Positions 35,931 to 44,956 of a DNA stretch of 64,000 nt are shown here, one piece after another (the stretch's first letter is position 1; each line of letters opens with the position of its first letter). Source of the DNA: Flavobacterium microcysteis (GTDB lineage Bacteria; Bacteroidota; Bacteroidia; Flavobacteriales; Flavobacteriaceae); contig NZ_VFJE01000054.1 in the NCBI RefSeq assembly GCF_006385255.1, forward strand, positions 124,001 to 188,000, in the 5' to 3' direction. The notes beneath the pieces are model-generated. The model was not told the DNA's origin. It worked only from the letters and a program-made list of their open reading frames with translations, and ran no database searches. The position numbers were made by a program, and so were the translations under genes.

Positions 35931-37775
35931 ATGAATTTTATAAAAAAACTAAACCTGTTAGCGCTGCTTTTATCGGTTTCGGCTTTCGCCCAAATTGATA
36001 AGATAGAGCCTCCTTTCTGGTACGCCGGAATGCATAACCCTGAACTTCAGATTATGTTTTACGGAAAAAACATAGCACAATATGAAACCTCCGTTTCTAA
36101 TAACATCGTTATCAAAAACGTGGTAAAAACTGAAAATCCTAACTACATTTTCGTTACAATCGACACAAAAAATATTCCTGCTTCTGATTTTGTCTTTTCA
36201 TTCAAAACCAAAAACAAAGTAGCCTTTACAAAAAAATATTCGCTGAAAGCAAGACGTAAAAATTCGGCTCAGCGAAAAAGCTTCGATTCCTCCGATTTAA
36301 TGTACCTCATCATGCCAGATCGTTTTGCTAATGGAAATCCAAACAACGATACCGACAAATCGCTGAATGAAAAAGCAGACCGTAGCCTTCCAGGCGGACG
36401 ACATGGTGGAGATATCGAAGGAATCATAAAACACCTCGACTATTTGGAAGAATTAGGCGTAACGGCTCTTTGGAGTACGCCGCTTTGCGAAGACAATGAT
36501 AAGGTTCATTCCTATCATACCTACGGACAGTCTGATGTATACAGAATCGATCCTCGTTATGGAACCAATGAAGAGTATGTACGCCTTTCAGCCGAATTGA
36601 AAAAGCGTAACATGAAACTCATCAAGGATTATGTGACCAACCATTGGGGTGCAGAACACTGGATGTATAAAGACCTGCCAACCTATGATTGGATTCACCA
36701 ATTCCCGGGATTTTCGCAGTCCAATTATAGAATGACAACGCAGTTTGACACCAATGCTTCTGCTATTGATACCAAAAATTGTATGGATGGATGGTTTGTT
36801 CCTTCCATGCCTGATTTGAATCAATCCAATCCTTTGGTATTGAACTACCTGATACAAAACGCTATTTGGTGGATTGAATATGCTGATCTGGATGGATTCA
36901 GAGTTGATACGTATTCTTATAACGACAAAATTGGGATTGCAAAATGGACAAAAGCCATTACTGATGAATATCCTTATTTCAATATTGTAGGTGAAGTCTG
37001 GATGCACGACCAGGCTCAAATGTCGTATTGGCAAAAAGACAGCCCAATCAGTGCGATACAGAGCTATAATTCCTATCTACCAAGCGTTATGGATTTTACA
37101 TTGCACGATGCTTTTGGGAACGTATTCAATGAAGACAAAGCCACATGGAATGACGGAATGATTAAGGTCTACGATAATTTTGCTAACGATTTCTTATACC
37201 CTAACGTAAATAATCTTCTGACTTTTGTAGAAAACCACGATACCGGAAGGTTTAACCATATCTACAAAAACGATTTTAAGAAATACCAGATGGCAATGGC
37301 TATAATTGCTACCGTACGTGGAATTCCTCAAATTTATTACGGATCAGAAATCGGAATGGCGGGAGACAAAGCAAAAGGTGATGCCGATATCCGTCAGGAT
37401 TTTCCAGGAGGATGGGCAGGCGACAAAAACAATGCCTTTACCAAAGCAGGAAGAACAGAAGAGCAAGCCAAGTTTTTCGATTTTTCTTCAAAATTATTCC
37501 AATGGAGAAAAGGAAAATCAGTTATCCACTCCGGCAAGATGACGCATTATATCCCGGAAGACAACGTATATGTTTATTTCAGATATGATGATAATGAAAC
37601 CGTAATGGTAGTCATCAACAATGCTGCTCAGGCAAAAACATTCAAGACAGGTCGTTTTCAGGAAAACATTAAAAATTTTACGACAGGAAAAGATGTGCTG
37701 ACTGGAAAATCGATTAACGTAAAAGAAGATGTAACTATCGATAGTAAATCAGTGTTGATCTTAGAATTAAAATAA
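35931..37775 (+). CDS. Periplasmic GH13 neopullulanase/cyclomaltodextrinase-type enzyme (SusA-like)
   Basis: 614 aa with signal peptide (LLALLLSVSAFAQ). An N-terminal beta domain (PPFWYAGMHNPELQIMFYG) is the form seen in SusA/cyclomaltodextrinase enzymes. The GH13 barrel begins at DLMYLIMPDRFANGNP. The catalytic triad is Asp326 in DGFRVDTYSY, Glu355 in VGEVWMHD and Asp437 in VENHDTGR. With no lipobox or sorting domain, a soluble periplasmic enzyme trimming imported oligosaccharides is expected. It lies 63 bp after the GH65 gene and a hairpin. Confidence 0.92.
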   Translation: MNFIKKLNLLALLLSVSAFAQIDKIEPPFWYAGMHNPELQIMFYGKNIAQYETSVSNNIVIKNVVKTENPNYIFVTIDTKNIPASDFVFSFKTKNKVAFTKKYSLKARRKNSAQRKSFDSSDLMYLIMPDRFANGNPNNDTDKSLNEKADRSLPGGRHGGDIEGIIKHLDYLEELGVTALWSTPLCEDNDKVHSYHTYGQSDVYRIDPRYGTNEEYVRLSAELKKRNMKLIKDYVTNHWGAEHWMYKDLPTYDWIHQFPGFSQSNYRMTTQFDTNASAIDTKNCMDGWFVPSMPDLNQSNPLVLNYLIQNAIWWIEYADLDGFRVDTYSYNDKIGIAKWTKAITDEYPYFNIVGEVWMHDQAQMSYWQKDSPISAIQSYNSYLPSVMDFTLHDAFGNVFNEDKATWNDGMIKVYDNFANDFLYPNVNNLLTFVENHDTGRFNHIYKNDFKKYQMAMAIIATVRGIPQIYYGSEIGMAGDKAKGDADIRQDFPGGWAGDKNNAFTKAGRTEEQAKFFDFSSKLFQWRKGKSVIHSGKMTHYIPEDNVYVYFRYDDNETVMVVINNAAQAKTFKTGRFQENIKNFTTGKDVLTGKSINVKEDVTIDSKSVLILELK

Positions 37776-37778
37776 TCT

Positions 37779-37830
37779 CACAAAGACGCAGAGACGCAAA
37801 GCCTTTATTTCTTAGCACCTCAGCGACTCT
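37779..37830. repeat. Degenerate member of the CGCAAAG palindromic repeat family
   Basis: CACAAAGA-CGCAGAGA-CGCAAAG units on the left, followed by a diverged partner arm (CTTAGC, CTCAGCGACTCT). It lies between two GH13 genes. Pairing between arms is poor, in contrast with the copies at 2452 and 18458. Confidence 0.5.
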
Positions 37831-37843
37831 AAAATAAATATCC

Positions 37844-39280
37844 ATGAAAAAAACAATCTTACTAGCACTAACGCTAACAGCTTTTATCAGCTGCAAAGAC
37901 GATAAAAAAACGGAAAGCGCAACAACTGCAAAAACAGAAACTCTTGCCCCAATTACGGATGCAACAGCAGAAAATGCAGTTATCTATGAAGCCAATATCC
38001 GCCAGTACTCCCCTGAAGGAACTTTTAATGCTTTCACGAAAGACATTCCGGAATTGAAAAAATTGGGCGTAAAAATCATCTGGCTGATGCCTATCTATCC
38101 TATTTCGATGAAAAACAGGAAAGCTACCGGAGAACTTTCTGTAGAAGACATCAAAGATCCTAAAGAAAAGGCTAAATATTTAGGAAGCGCTTATGCTATA
38201 TCAGATTATACAGCGATCAATCCGGATTACGGAACCAAAGAAGATTTCAGAAATCTTGTAAAAACAGCCCATGAAAACGGCATGTATGTTATCCTTGACT
38301 GGGTAGCTAACCACACAGGATGGGATCATAAATGGATTACGGAACATCCGGAATACTACCAAAAAAATGCAAAAGGCGAAGTAACTGATCCGCTTAATCC
38401 GGAAACAGGAAAATCATGGGGTTGGACTGATGTTGCCCATTTGGATTACGCCAACAAGGAACTTCACAAAGCCATGGAAAACGAAATGTTATACTGGATA
38501 AAAGAAGAAAACATTGACGGTTTCCGTTGTGATGTTGCCGATAATGTTCCCGCCGAATTCTGGCAAAAAGCAATTCCTCAGCTAAGAAAAGCAAAACCGG
38601 TCTTTATGCTAATGGAATCCAACAAAAATTATCTTTTAAAAGACGGACTTTTTGATATGGGATATGGCTGGGAAGCACACCACGTGATGAATGACATTAA
38701 TAAAGGAACAAAAACAGTCAAAGACCTGAACAACGTATTTGATAAAATTGCGAAAGAATACGAGAAGAATGATATTTTCATGAACTTTACGTCAAATCAT
38801 GATGAAAATTCATGGAACGGAACCGAATATGAAAGAATGGGCGATGGTGTAGAAGCTTTTACAGCACTTACCTATCTGATGCCGGGAATGCCACTTATCT
38901 ATACAGGTCAGGAATACGATCTTAAACACCGATTGAAATTCTTTGAAAAAGATTCAATCCCAAAAGCAAAGGCAAAAATGTTCCCTATTTATGAAAAGCT
39001 AGGCGAATTGAAAAACAACAATAGTGCCTTAAATGGTGGAAAAAACGCAGCTTCTTTCAAACGTTTGGCAACTTCAAACGACATCAATGTTCTTGCTTTT
39101 GAAAGAGAAAAAGAAAATCAGAAAGTTTTATTTATCGGAAATCTATCTAAAAAAGACCAACAATTCACGGCTCCAATCGAAGGTACATTTACCAATTATA
39201 TGACCGGTGAGAAAATAACATTGGCCAAAGACCAGAAGTTCAACTTCAAGCCTTGGCAATATTATATTTTGGTTAAATAA
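37844..39280 (+). CDS. GH13 alpha-amylase lipoprotein (SusG-like)
   Basis: 478 aa with a lipoprotein signal (LTAFISCKDDKK), so it is membrane-attached, either at the surface like SusG or facing the periplasm. The barrel starts at AVIYEANIRQYSPEG. The catalytic triad is Asp230 in GFRCDVADNVP, Glu258 in FMLMESNK and Asp320 in TSNHDENSW. It lacks the inserted carbohydrate module of Bacteroides SusG. It is the last gene of the starch locus, and a hairpin (39310-39353) follows. Confidence 0.92.
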   Translation: MKKTILLALTLTAFISCKDDKKTESATTAKTETLAPITDATAENAVIYEANIRQYSPEGTFNAFTKDIPELKKLGVKIIWLMPIYPISMKNRKATGELSVEDIKDPKEKAKYLGSAYAISDYTAINPDYGTKEDFRNLVKTAHENGMYVILDWVANHTGWDHKWITEHPEYYQKNAKGEVTDPLNPETGKSWGWTDVAHLDYANKELHKAMENEMLYWIKEENIDGFRCDVADNVPAEFWQKAIPQLRKAKPVFMLMESNKNYLLKDGLFDMGYGWEAHHVMNDINKGTKTVKDLNNVFDKIAKEYEKNDIFMNFTSNHDENSWNGTEYERMGDGVEAFTALTYLMPGMPLIYTGQEYDLKHRLKFFEKDSIPKAKAKMFPIYEKLGELKNNNSALNGGKNAASFKRLATSNDINVLAFEREKENQKVLFIGNLSKKDQQFTAPIEGTFTNYMTGEKITLAKDQKFNFKPWQYYILVK

Positions 39281-39309
39281 AAAAGTGATAATTATTATTT
39301 AGAATGTTT

Positions 39310-39353
39310 AAAAATGCTAATTTAGTACTTCCGTAAAATAACTTAGCATTTTT
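39310..39353 (+). terminator. Hairpin at the end of the starch locus, abutting the next start codon
   Basis: An 11-bp stem AAAAATGCTAA/TTAGCATTTTT with a 22-nt loop. It ends only 4 nt before the next ATG at 39358. It may end the amylase transcript or control translation of the cupin gene. Confidence 0.5.
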
Positions 39354-39357
39354 AGAC

Positions 39358-40224
39358 ATGGCCTTTGAATATATCGAAATAGAAAGGGTTGAAAGACTTA
39401 CAAAGAAAGAGTTTATCGAGAACTATTATAAGCCTCAAAAACCTGTAGTAATTACCAACCAAATCGAAGACTGGCCTGCTTTTTCCAAGTGGAATTTCAA
39501 ATTTCTGAGAGAAGTAGCCGGCGATAAGACAGTACCTCTTTATGACAGCAGGAAAACGGATTATACGAAAAAAGTAAACGAGCCGGATTTCAAAATGACG
39601 ATGTCAGAATATATCGACATCCTTGAAAAAGGCCCGACTGACTTGCGTATTTTTCTATACAACCTGATGAAAGATGTGCCTTCTATGAAATCAGACATGA
39701 GATGGCCTCAATTAGGACTTCGATTGATAAAAAGCCTGCCATTGGTTTTCTTTGGCGGTCAAGATGCGAAAGTTTTTATGCATTATGACATCGACTTCCC
39801 TAATATTTTCCATATCCATTTTGAAGGAAAAAAACAATGTGTTCTTGTTGACCCAAAAGAAACGAAATACATGTACCGTCTTCCTTATTCCTGGATTTGC
39901 AATGAAGATATTGATTTCGATAATCCCGATTTTGAAAAATTCCCGGCACTCAAGATGGTGAAGCCTTACATAACCAATCTGCAGCATGGCGAAATGCTTT
40001 ATATGCCCGAAGGTTGGTGGCATTATATGAAATATCTAACACCTGGGTTTTCGTTAAGTTTGCGTTCGCTGGCTGGAAGACCAAGCAACCTGCTCAAAGG
40101 TTTAGCGAATGTTGCAGTAATCCGTTATTATGACAACTGGATGCGAAAACGCAAAGGACAAGCCTGGCTGGATTATAAAGATGCCGAAGCCATACGCAGA
40201 ACCAATGAACTGTTGAAAAAATAA
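39358..40224 (+). CDS. JmjC-like cupin (Cupin_8) oxygenase
   Basis: 288 aa. The family start KKEFIENYYKPQKPVVITN is followed by the double-stranded beta-helix core. Iron ligands are His142 and Asp144 in MHYDIDFPN and His222 in EGWWHYMKY; a 2-oxoglutarate anchor would be the basic residue in FHIHFEGKKQCVL. Members are Fe(II)/2-oxoglutarate hydroxylases of protein or small-molecule substrates. It stands alone between the starch locus and a terminator, so no substrate can be inferred. Confidence 0.85.
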   Translation: MAFEYIEIERVERLTKKEFIENYYKPQKPVVITNQIEDWPAFSKWNFKFLREVAGDKTVPLYDSRKTDYTKKVNEPDFKMTMSEYIDILEKGPTDLRIFLYNLMKDVPSMKSDMRWPQLGLRLIKSLPLVFFGGQDAKVFMHYDIDFPNIFHIHFEGKKQCVLVDPKETKYMYRLPYSWICNEDIDFDNPDFEKFPALKMVKPYITNLQHGEMLYMPEGWWHYMKYLTPGFSLSLRSLAGRPSNLLKGLANVAVIRYYDNWMRKRKGQAWLDYKDAEAIRRTNELLKK

Positions 40225-40226
40225 TG

Positions 40227-40258
40227 AAATGCCCTGTATCACGCAGGGCATTTTTTTT
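40227..40258 (+). terminator. Intrinsic terminator after the cupin gene
   Basis: A 10-bp stem AAATGCCCTG with a 7-nt loop and eight T residues. Confidence 0.92.
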
Positions 40259-40320
40259 AAGATAGAGAACTTTTGTCAGGCAGAGCCAAAAACTTTACTT
40301 TTACCAATTAAAAGTCAGTC

Positions 40321-41007
40321 TTGAAAAAAATACTCAATATCGGACATCGTGGCGCCAAAGGCCATGAACCTGAAAATACGCTTCCTTCATTTCAGAAAGC
40401 ATTCGATCTAAATGCTGACGGAATTGAATTGGATGTCCATATCTGCAAGACGGGCGAATTGGTCGTTATCCATGATTTTACCGCAGACAGGACTACCAAT
40501 GGTTCTGGAGCTATTTCTGAGTTGACGCTTTCCGAAATAAAAGCATTGCGTATCAACGAACATATTGAAGTCCCTACTTTAGAAGAAGTGATAGAATTGG
40601 CAGGTAATAACTGTCTTATCAATATTGAGCTAAAAGGCCGTCAAACTGCAAAACCTGTATCGCATCTCATCGAAAAATATATTCTTGAAAAAGACTACGG
40701 CTACGAAAACTTTATTGTTTCCAGCTTTCAAAGAGAAGAACTCGAAATGATGTACATCATCAACCCGAAAGTACATTTGGGCGTATTGTCTCAGGCAAGC
40801 GTGGCGCAAGCCTTAGAATGGGCATCCGCTTTGTCTGCAAAAGCAATACATCCTCATTTCAGTCTTTTGACAGAAGAAAATGTACAGCAGGCACAAAAAT
40901 CAGGTCTTAAGGTCTACACCTGGACAGTCAATGAGATTGATGATATCGAGAGAGTAAAAATGTATAATGTAGATGGAATCATTACTGATTTCCCTGAAAG
41001 AATATGA
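40321..41007 (+). CDS. Glycerophosphodiester phosphodiesterase
   Basis: Hydrolyses glycerophosphodiesters from lipid turnover to glycerol-3-phosphate and an alcohol. GDPD motifs: GHRGAKGHEPENTLPSF (catalytic His8 and metal Glu), ELDVHICKTGELVVIHD (second metal site and catalytic His) and NIELKG (metal Glu). The length of 228 aa is normal. The start is TTG; there is no signal peptide, so it is cytosolic. Its stop overlaps the next ATG (ATGA), so it is co-translated with the flavoprotein downstream. Confidence 0.92.
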   Translation: MKKILNIGHRGAKGHEPENTLPSFQKAFDLNADGIELDVHICKTGELVVIHDFTADRTTNGSGAISELTLSEIKALRINEHIEVPTLEEVIELAGNNCLINIELKGRQTAKPVSHLIEKYILEKDYGYENFIVSSFQREELEMMYIINPKVHLGVLSQASVAQALEWASALSAKAIHPHFSLLTEENVQQAQKSGLKVYTWTVNEIDDIERVKMYNVDGIITDFPERI

Positions 41008-42230
41008 ACACTAATTTCGACATAATCATCGTTGGCGGAGGTGCCGGAGGTTTTTTTACGGCTATTAATTGTGCTGAGAAAAATCCGAAACTGAAAATCG
41101 CCATATTGGAACGAGGCAAAGAAGTCCTGACAAAAGTCCGTATTTCTGGCGGTGGAAGATGCAATGTGACACATGCCTGTTTTGTACCCAACGAATTGGT
41201 AAAGTTTTATCCTCGTGGTGAAAAGGAACTTCGTGGTCCGTTTCATCAATTCTGTTCAGGCGACACAATTGAATGGTTTGAAAAACACGGCGTAGAATTA
41301 AAAATTGAAGATGACGGACGCATGTTTCCTGTTTCCAATTCATCGCAAACCATTATTGATTGCTTTACGACCGCAACAAAAAAATTAGGAATACAGGTTT
41401 TGACCGGACAAAGCGTACAGTCCATCTATAAATCAGAAACAGATGGAGAAAGTTTCTGGAAGATTGAAACCCAAAACCAACAGTATTACTGCGAAAAATT
41501 AGTATTGGCAACAGGAAGTAATCCAAAAATGTGGGATATGCTTCAAGAATTCGGGCATTCCATCGTAAGTCCGGTGCCATCCTTATTTACGTTCAATATA
41601 AAAGATCCCCGCATCAAAGAACTGCCTGGCGTTTCGGCACAAGTCTCTGTAAAAGTCAAAGATACCAAACTGACCTCAACCGGACCTTTACTGGTAACGC
41701 ATTGGGGAATGAGCGGCCCGGCAATTTTGAAACTATCCGCTTGGGGAGCACGAATCTTGTTTGAGAAAAACTACCAGTTCACCATTTTCGTCAATTGGCT
41801 CAACGATGTCGATTCAGAAGAAGCCGAATCAATCCTAAAGGAATTGAAACTGGAACATTCCAAAAAAGCAGTATCAAAAAAGTCTCCATTTGATTTCCCT
41901 AACCGTTTATGGGAAAGCCTTGTTTTGGCTTCAGGAATTTCAGAAGAAACAAAATGGGCTGATTTATCCAAAAACCAATTGCAGAACTTGGCAAATCAAT
42001 TGACAAAGGCACAATTCCAGGTCAATGGAAAAAGTACTTTTAAAGAAGAATTTGTTACCGCTGGAGGAATTGACCTAAAAGAAATCAATTTCAAAACAAT
42101 GGAAAGCAAAATGCATCCAAATTTATTTTTTGCCGGAGAAATCACCAATATTGATGCGATTACTGGCGGATTTAATTTCCAAAATGCATGGACTAGTGGA
42201 TTTATCGTAGCCAACTCGATTACTCAATAA
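41004..42230 (+). CDS. HI0933/BaiN-family NAD(P)/FAD-dependent oxidoreductase
   Basis: 408 aa. The Rossmann FAD motif is IIIVGGGAGGFFTAINCA, followed by the family-specific KVRISGGGRCNVTHA stretch near residue 50 and the C-terminal FAD motif NLFFAGEITNIDAITGGFN (19 residues), which is diagnostic. Members of this family are poorly characterised flavoproteins; BaiN reduces bile-acid intermediates in clostridia, which is not to be assumed here. It overlaps the glycerophosphodiesterase gene by 4 bp. The substrate is unknown. Confidence 0.88.
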   Translation: MNTNFDIIIVGGGAGGFFTAINCAEKNPKLKIAILERGKEVLTKVRISGGGRCNVTHACFVPNELVKFYPRGEKELRGPFHQFCSGDTIEWFEKHGVELKIEDDGRMFPVSNSSQTIIDCFTTATKKLGIQVLTGQSVQSIYKSETDGESFWKIETQNQQYYCEKLVLATGSNPKMWDMLQEFGHSIVSPVPSLFTFNIKDPRIKELPGVSAQVSVKVKDTKLTSTGPLLVTHWGMSGPAILKLSAWGARILFEKNYQFTIFVNWLNDVDSEEAESILKELKLEHSKKAVSKKSPFDFPNRLWESLVLASGISEETKWADLSKNQLQNLANQLTKAQFQVNGKSTFKEEFVTAGGIDLKEINFKTMESKMHPNLFFAGEITNIDAITGGFNFQNAWTSGFIVANSITQ

Positions 42231-42246
42231 TACTACAAAGCAATCT

Positions 42247-42726
42247 TTATTGATTTAACCACCATATACTGGCATTCAATACCATAGCAAAGCCTACCCA
42301 AAGCAGATACGGGATAAATAAATATCCTGAGAACCGGTTTATTTTGACGAATTTGACATAGGTCTCATAAATCATCAGCCAAAGCAGGACAATCTCAAAC
42401 AAGGCGAGTAGCGGGTTTTTGAGTCCGAAAAACAAATACGACCATAGCGCATTTAGCGCTAATTGGATGGCAAAAAACAACATGCCTTTTTTGACTTCTT
42501 CTTTTCTGGGAGAATCAATTTCATGCCAAACCAGTCCGCCTGCTATTCCCATCATAACATAAAGAATAGTCCAGACAGGAGCAAAAATCCAATTGGGCGG
42601 ATTAAAGCTTGGTTTTTCAATCAACGGATACCAGCTTTCTACTGCTGGTCGGGTAACCAGACTTGAAAAATAACCTATTGCCAGGCATGTTGCTGTCAAA
42701 ACTAAAATTCGCGTGTATCTGTTCAT
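42247..42726 (-). CDS. TspO/MBR family tryptophan-rich membrane protein
   Basis: I chose ATG 42726 (MNRYTRILVLTATC) because it directly starts the first membrane helix; an in-frame ATG at 42759 would add 11 polar residues. The five-helix TspO pattern is clear: WYPLIEKPSFNPPNWIFAPV is the signature, WTILYVMMGIAGGLVW and AIQLALNALWSYLFFGLKNP follow, with many Trp residues. TspO proteins bind porphyrins and act in tetrapyrrole or stress responses. It is transcribed towards the flavoprotein gene and away from the decarboxylase gene. Confidence 0.92.
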   Translation of the reverse strand: MNRYTRILVLTATCLAIGYFSSLVTRPAVESWYPLIEKPSFNPPNWIFAPVWTILYVMMGIAGGLVWHEIDSPRKEEVKKGMLFFAIQLALNALWSYLFFGLKNPLLALFEIVLLWLMIYETYVKFVKINRFSGYLFIPYLLWVGFAMVLNASIWWLNQ

Positions 42727-42799
42727 TTTTGCTTTTTTAACAAAATTAGTTATTTTCACAGATTAGCCCTAATGCAGACTGCGATTTGGGCAAAAAAAG

Positions 42800-42807
42800 T
42801 ATCTTTG
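42800..42807 (+). promoter_or_regulatory. -7 element upstream of diphosphomevalonate decarboxylase
   Basis: TATCTTTG, 16 bp ahead of the ATG at 42824, so the leader would be very short or nearly absent. Confidence 0.5.
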
Positions 42808-42823
42808 CACAAATTCATAAACT

Positions 42824-43906
42824 ATGATTTCGGAAAAGGATTTTATTCCGTCAGGATATACCCATTCGATAGAAAAAGGAGATTTCAAATGGAGTGCGCC
42901 AAGCAATATTGCTCTGGTAAAATATTGGGGAAAAAAGGACAATCAGATTCCTGCCAACCCATCGATAAGCTTTACGCTAAACCATTGCAAAACCATCACT
43001 TCCTTGTCGTTTGAGAAAAAAGATCCGGATGGAAATTTTTCATTTGACTTGTCATTTGAAGGAAAACCAAAAGAAGATTTCAAACCAAAAATCCAGAAAT
43101 TCTTTGAAAGAATCGAAACTTATCTTCCGTTTCTAAAAGAATATCACTTCACTATAAATACTGAAAATACGTTTCCCCATAGTTCTGGAATTGCCTCATC
43201 TGCTTCGGGAATGGCAGCTCTTGCCGTAAACCTGATGAGTATTGAAAAGGAATTGAATCCTGGAATGACTGAAGATTACTTCAATCAAAAGGCTTCTTTC
43301 TTGGCAAGATTAGGTTCGGGTAGTGCATGTCGAAGCGTAAAAGGAAACATTGTTATTTGGGGAAATCATGAAGAAACCGAAGGAAGTTCAGACTTATTTG
43401 GAGTAGAATTCTCTGGCAACATTCATGCTAATTTCAAGAATTATCAGGATACCATTTTATTGGTTGATAAAGGTGAAAAGCAAGTTTCAAGTACCGTTGG
43501 GCATGACCTGATGCACAATCATCCGTATGCCGAAAAACGATTTGAGCAGGCTCATGTAAATCTGTCTAAAATAAAAACCATATTGGAATCTGGCGATTTG
43601 CAGGAATTCATCAAGATTGTAGAAAGTGAGGCCTTAACCTTGCACGCCATGATGCTGACTTCTATGCCGTATTATATACTGATGAAGCCTAATACGCTAG
43701 AAATCATTAACCGAGTATGGAAATTTAGAAATGAAACCAATATTCCGGTATGTTTCACGTTAGATGCTGGAGCCAATGTCCACGTTTTATATCCCGAAAA
43801 CGTTAGAGACGAAGTTTTAGAATTAATTAAGAATGAATTAGTTGGCTTTTGCCAAAACTCGCAATATATTTGCGATGAAATTGGATTTGGCGCAAAAAAA
43901 TTGTAA
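42824..43906 (+). CDS. mvaD: Diphosphomevalonate decarboxylase
   Basis: Makes isopentenyl diphosphate from mevalonate diphosphate with ATP. GHMP-fold motifs: SAPSNIALVKYWGKKD near residue 25 (substrate loop), FPHSSGIASSASGMAALA near 123 (phosphate-binding loop), ARLGSGSACRSVKG near 165, and FTLDAGANVHVLY near 310 carrying the catalytic Asp. 360 aa is a normal length. It begins a plus-strand isoprenoid cluster with mevalonate kinase 24 bp downstream and a UbiA prenyltransferase after it. Confidence 0.93.
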   Translation: MISEKDFIPSGYTHSIEKGDFKWSAPSNIALVKYWGKKDNQIPANPSISFTLNHCKTITSLSFEKKDPDGNFSFDLSFEGKPKEDFKPKIQKFFERIETYLPFLKEYHFTINTENTFPHSSGIASSASGMAALAVNLMSIEKELNPGMTEDYFNQKASFLARLGSGSACRSVKGNIVIWGNHEETEGSSDLFGVEFSGNIHANFKNYQDTILLVDKGEKQVSSTVGHDLMHNHPYAEKRFEQAHVNLSKIKTILESGDLQEFIKIVESEALTLHAMMLTSMPYYILMKPNTLEIINRVWKFRNETNIPVCFTLDAGANVHVLYPENVRDEVLELIKNELVGFCQNSQYICDEIGFGAKKL

Positions 43907-43930
43907 TTTTAACAAAATTCAAAAGCAGAC

Positions 43931-44869
43931 ATGAAAGGACCATTATTTTACTCAAAAATATTACTCTTCGGTGAACACGCTATCAACAAAGGTTCCCGAG
44001 GTTTGTCCATTCCTTATAATTTTTTCAATGGCGGACTGAAAGTAGATAACAATCATACTGATGAAGCCCAAAAATCCAATGCCAGCCTGAAGCGCTTTGT
44101 GGCTTATCTTGAGACCATGCAGCAAGAAAATCCGGAATTGGTGACTTTTAATATTGAGCTATTAAAGCGCAATGTAGAAGCCGGAATGTATTTTGATTCC
44201 AGTATTCCACAAGGCTACGGAATTGGAAGCAGCGGTGCTTTAGTTGCAGCCGTTTATGACCAATATGCCGAAAACAAAATCACGGTTCTTGAAAACCTGA
44301 CACGTGAAAAGCTGCTGAAACTGAAACAGATTTTCTCAAAAATGGAATCTTTTTTCCACGGAACGAGTTCTGGATTGGATCCACTAAACAGCTACCTGAG
44401 CATTCCTATACTTATCAATTCACACGACAATATTGAGGCTACCGGAATTCCTACCCAAAGTCTGGAAGGAAAAGGAGCCGTATTTTTGTTGGATTCCGGA
44501 ATGGTAAAAGAAACTGCTCCTATGGTTAGCATTTTCATGGAAAGCCTAAAAGACAAAGGCTTTAGAGCTATGGTTAAAAACCAGTTCGTAAAATATACTG
44601 ACGCCAGCATTGATGATTTCCTTCATGGCGATGTCAAATCATTGCTTTCCAATACTAAAAAGCTTTCCAAAGTTGTCCTAAACAATTTCAAGCCTATGAT
44701 TCCGGAACAATTCCACGGAATCTGGCAAAAAGGATTGGATTCGAATGACTATTACCTGAAACTTTGCGGTTCAGGCGGAGGAGGCTATATTCTTGGGTTT
44801 ACGCATGATTATGAAAAAGCGAAAGAAGCTTTGAAAGACTACAAATTAGAAGTAGTCTATCAGTTTTAA
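43931..44869 (+). CDS. Mevalonate kinase
   Basis: 312 aa GHMP kinase phosphorylating mevalonate. Motifs: YSKILLFGEHAINKGSRGLS (substrate strand, with the typical GEH), PQGYGIGSSGALVAAVYDQY (phosphate loop), FHGTSSGLDPLNSYLS (the SGxDP motif with catalytic Asp, typical of mevalonate kinase) and LCGSGGGGYILGF (third GHMP motif). It is 24 bp after mvaD. Together with HMG-CoA reductase and the GYDIA kinase at 2.7-4.9 kb, most of the mevalonate pathway is within this window but in two separate places. Confidence 0.9.
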   Translation: MKGPLFYSKILLFGEHAINKGSRGLSIPYNFFNGGLKVDNNHTDEAQKSNASLKRFVAYLETMQQENPELVTFNIELLKRNVEAGMYFDSSIPQGYGIGSSGALVAAVYDQYAENKITVLENLTREKLLKLKQIFSKMESFFHGTSSGLDPLNSYLSIPILINSHDNIEATGIPTQSLEGKGAVFLLDSGMVKETAPMVSIFMESLKDKGFRAMVKNQFVKYTDASIDDFLHGDVKSLLSNTKKLSKVVLNNFKPMIPEQFHGIWQKGLDSNDYYLKLCGSGGGGYILGFTHDYEKAKEALKDYKLEVVYQF

Positions 44870-44956
44870 CAAAAAACTCCCACTCCATTCATAAAAGCAA
44901 GCCGTTAGGATATGGCATAGTATTTTTTACCTCAAACTCAAAATAGTATACCTGAC

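Noticed and set aside
36588..37034. 148-codon open frame antisense to the GH13 gene
   Set aside because: It is a shadow of a well-conserved enzyme whose catalytic residues are in the plus-strand frame; composition is not protein-like.
40914..41343. Minus-strand frames over the glycerophosphodiesterase/flavoprotein junction
   Set aside because: They are opposite the FAD-binding motif of a clear flavoprotein gene and show no family resemblance.
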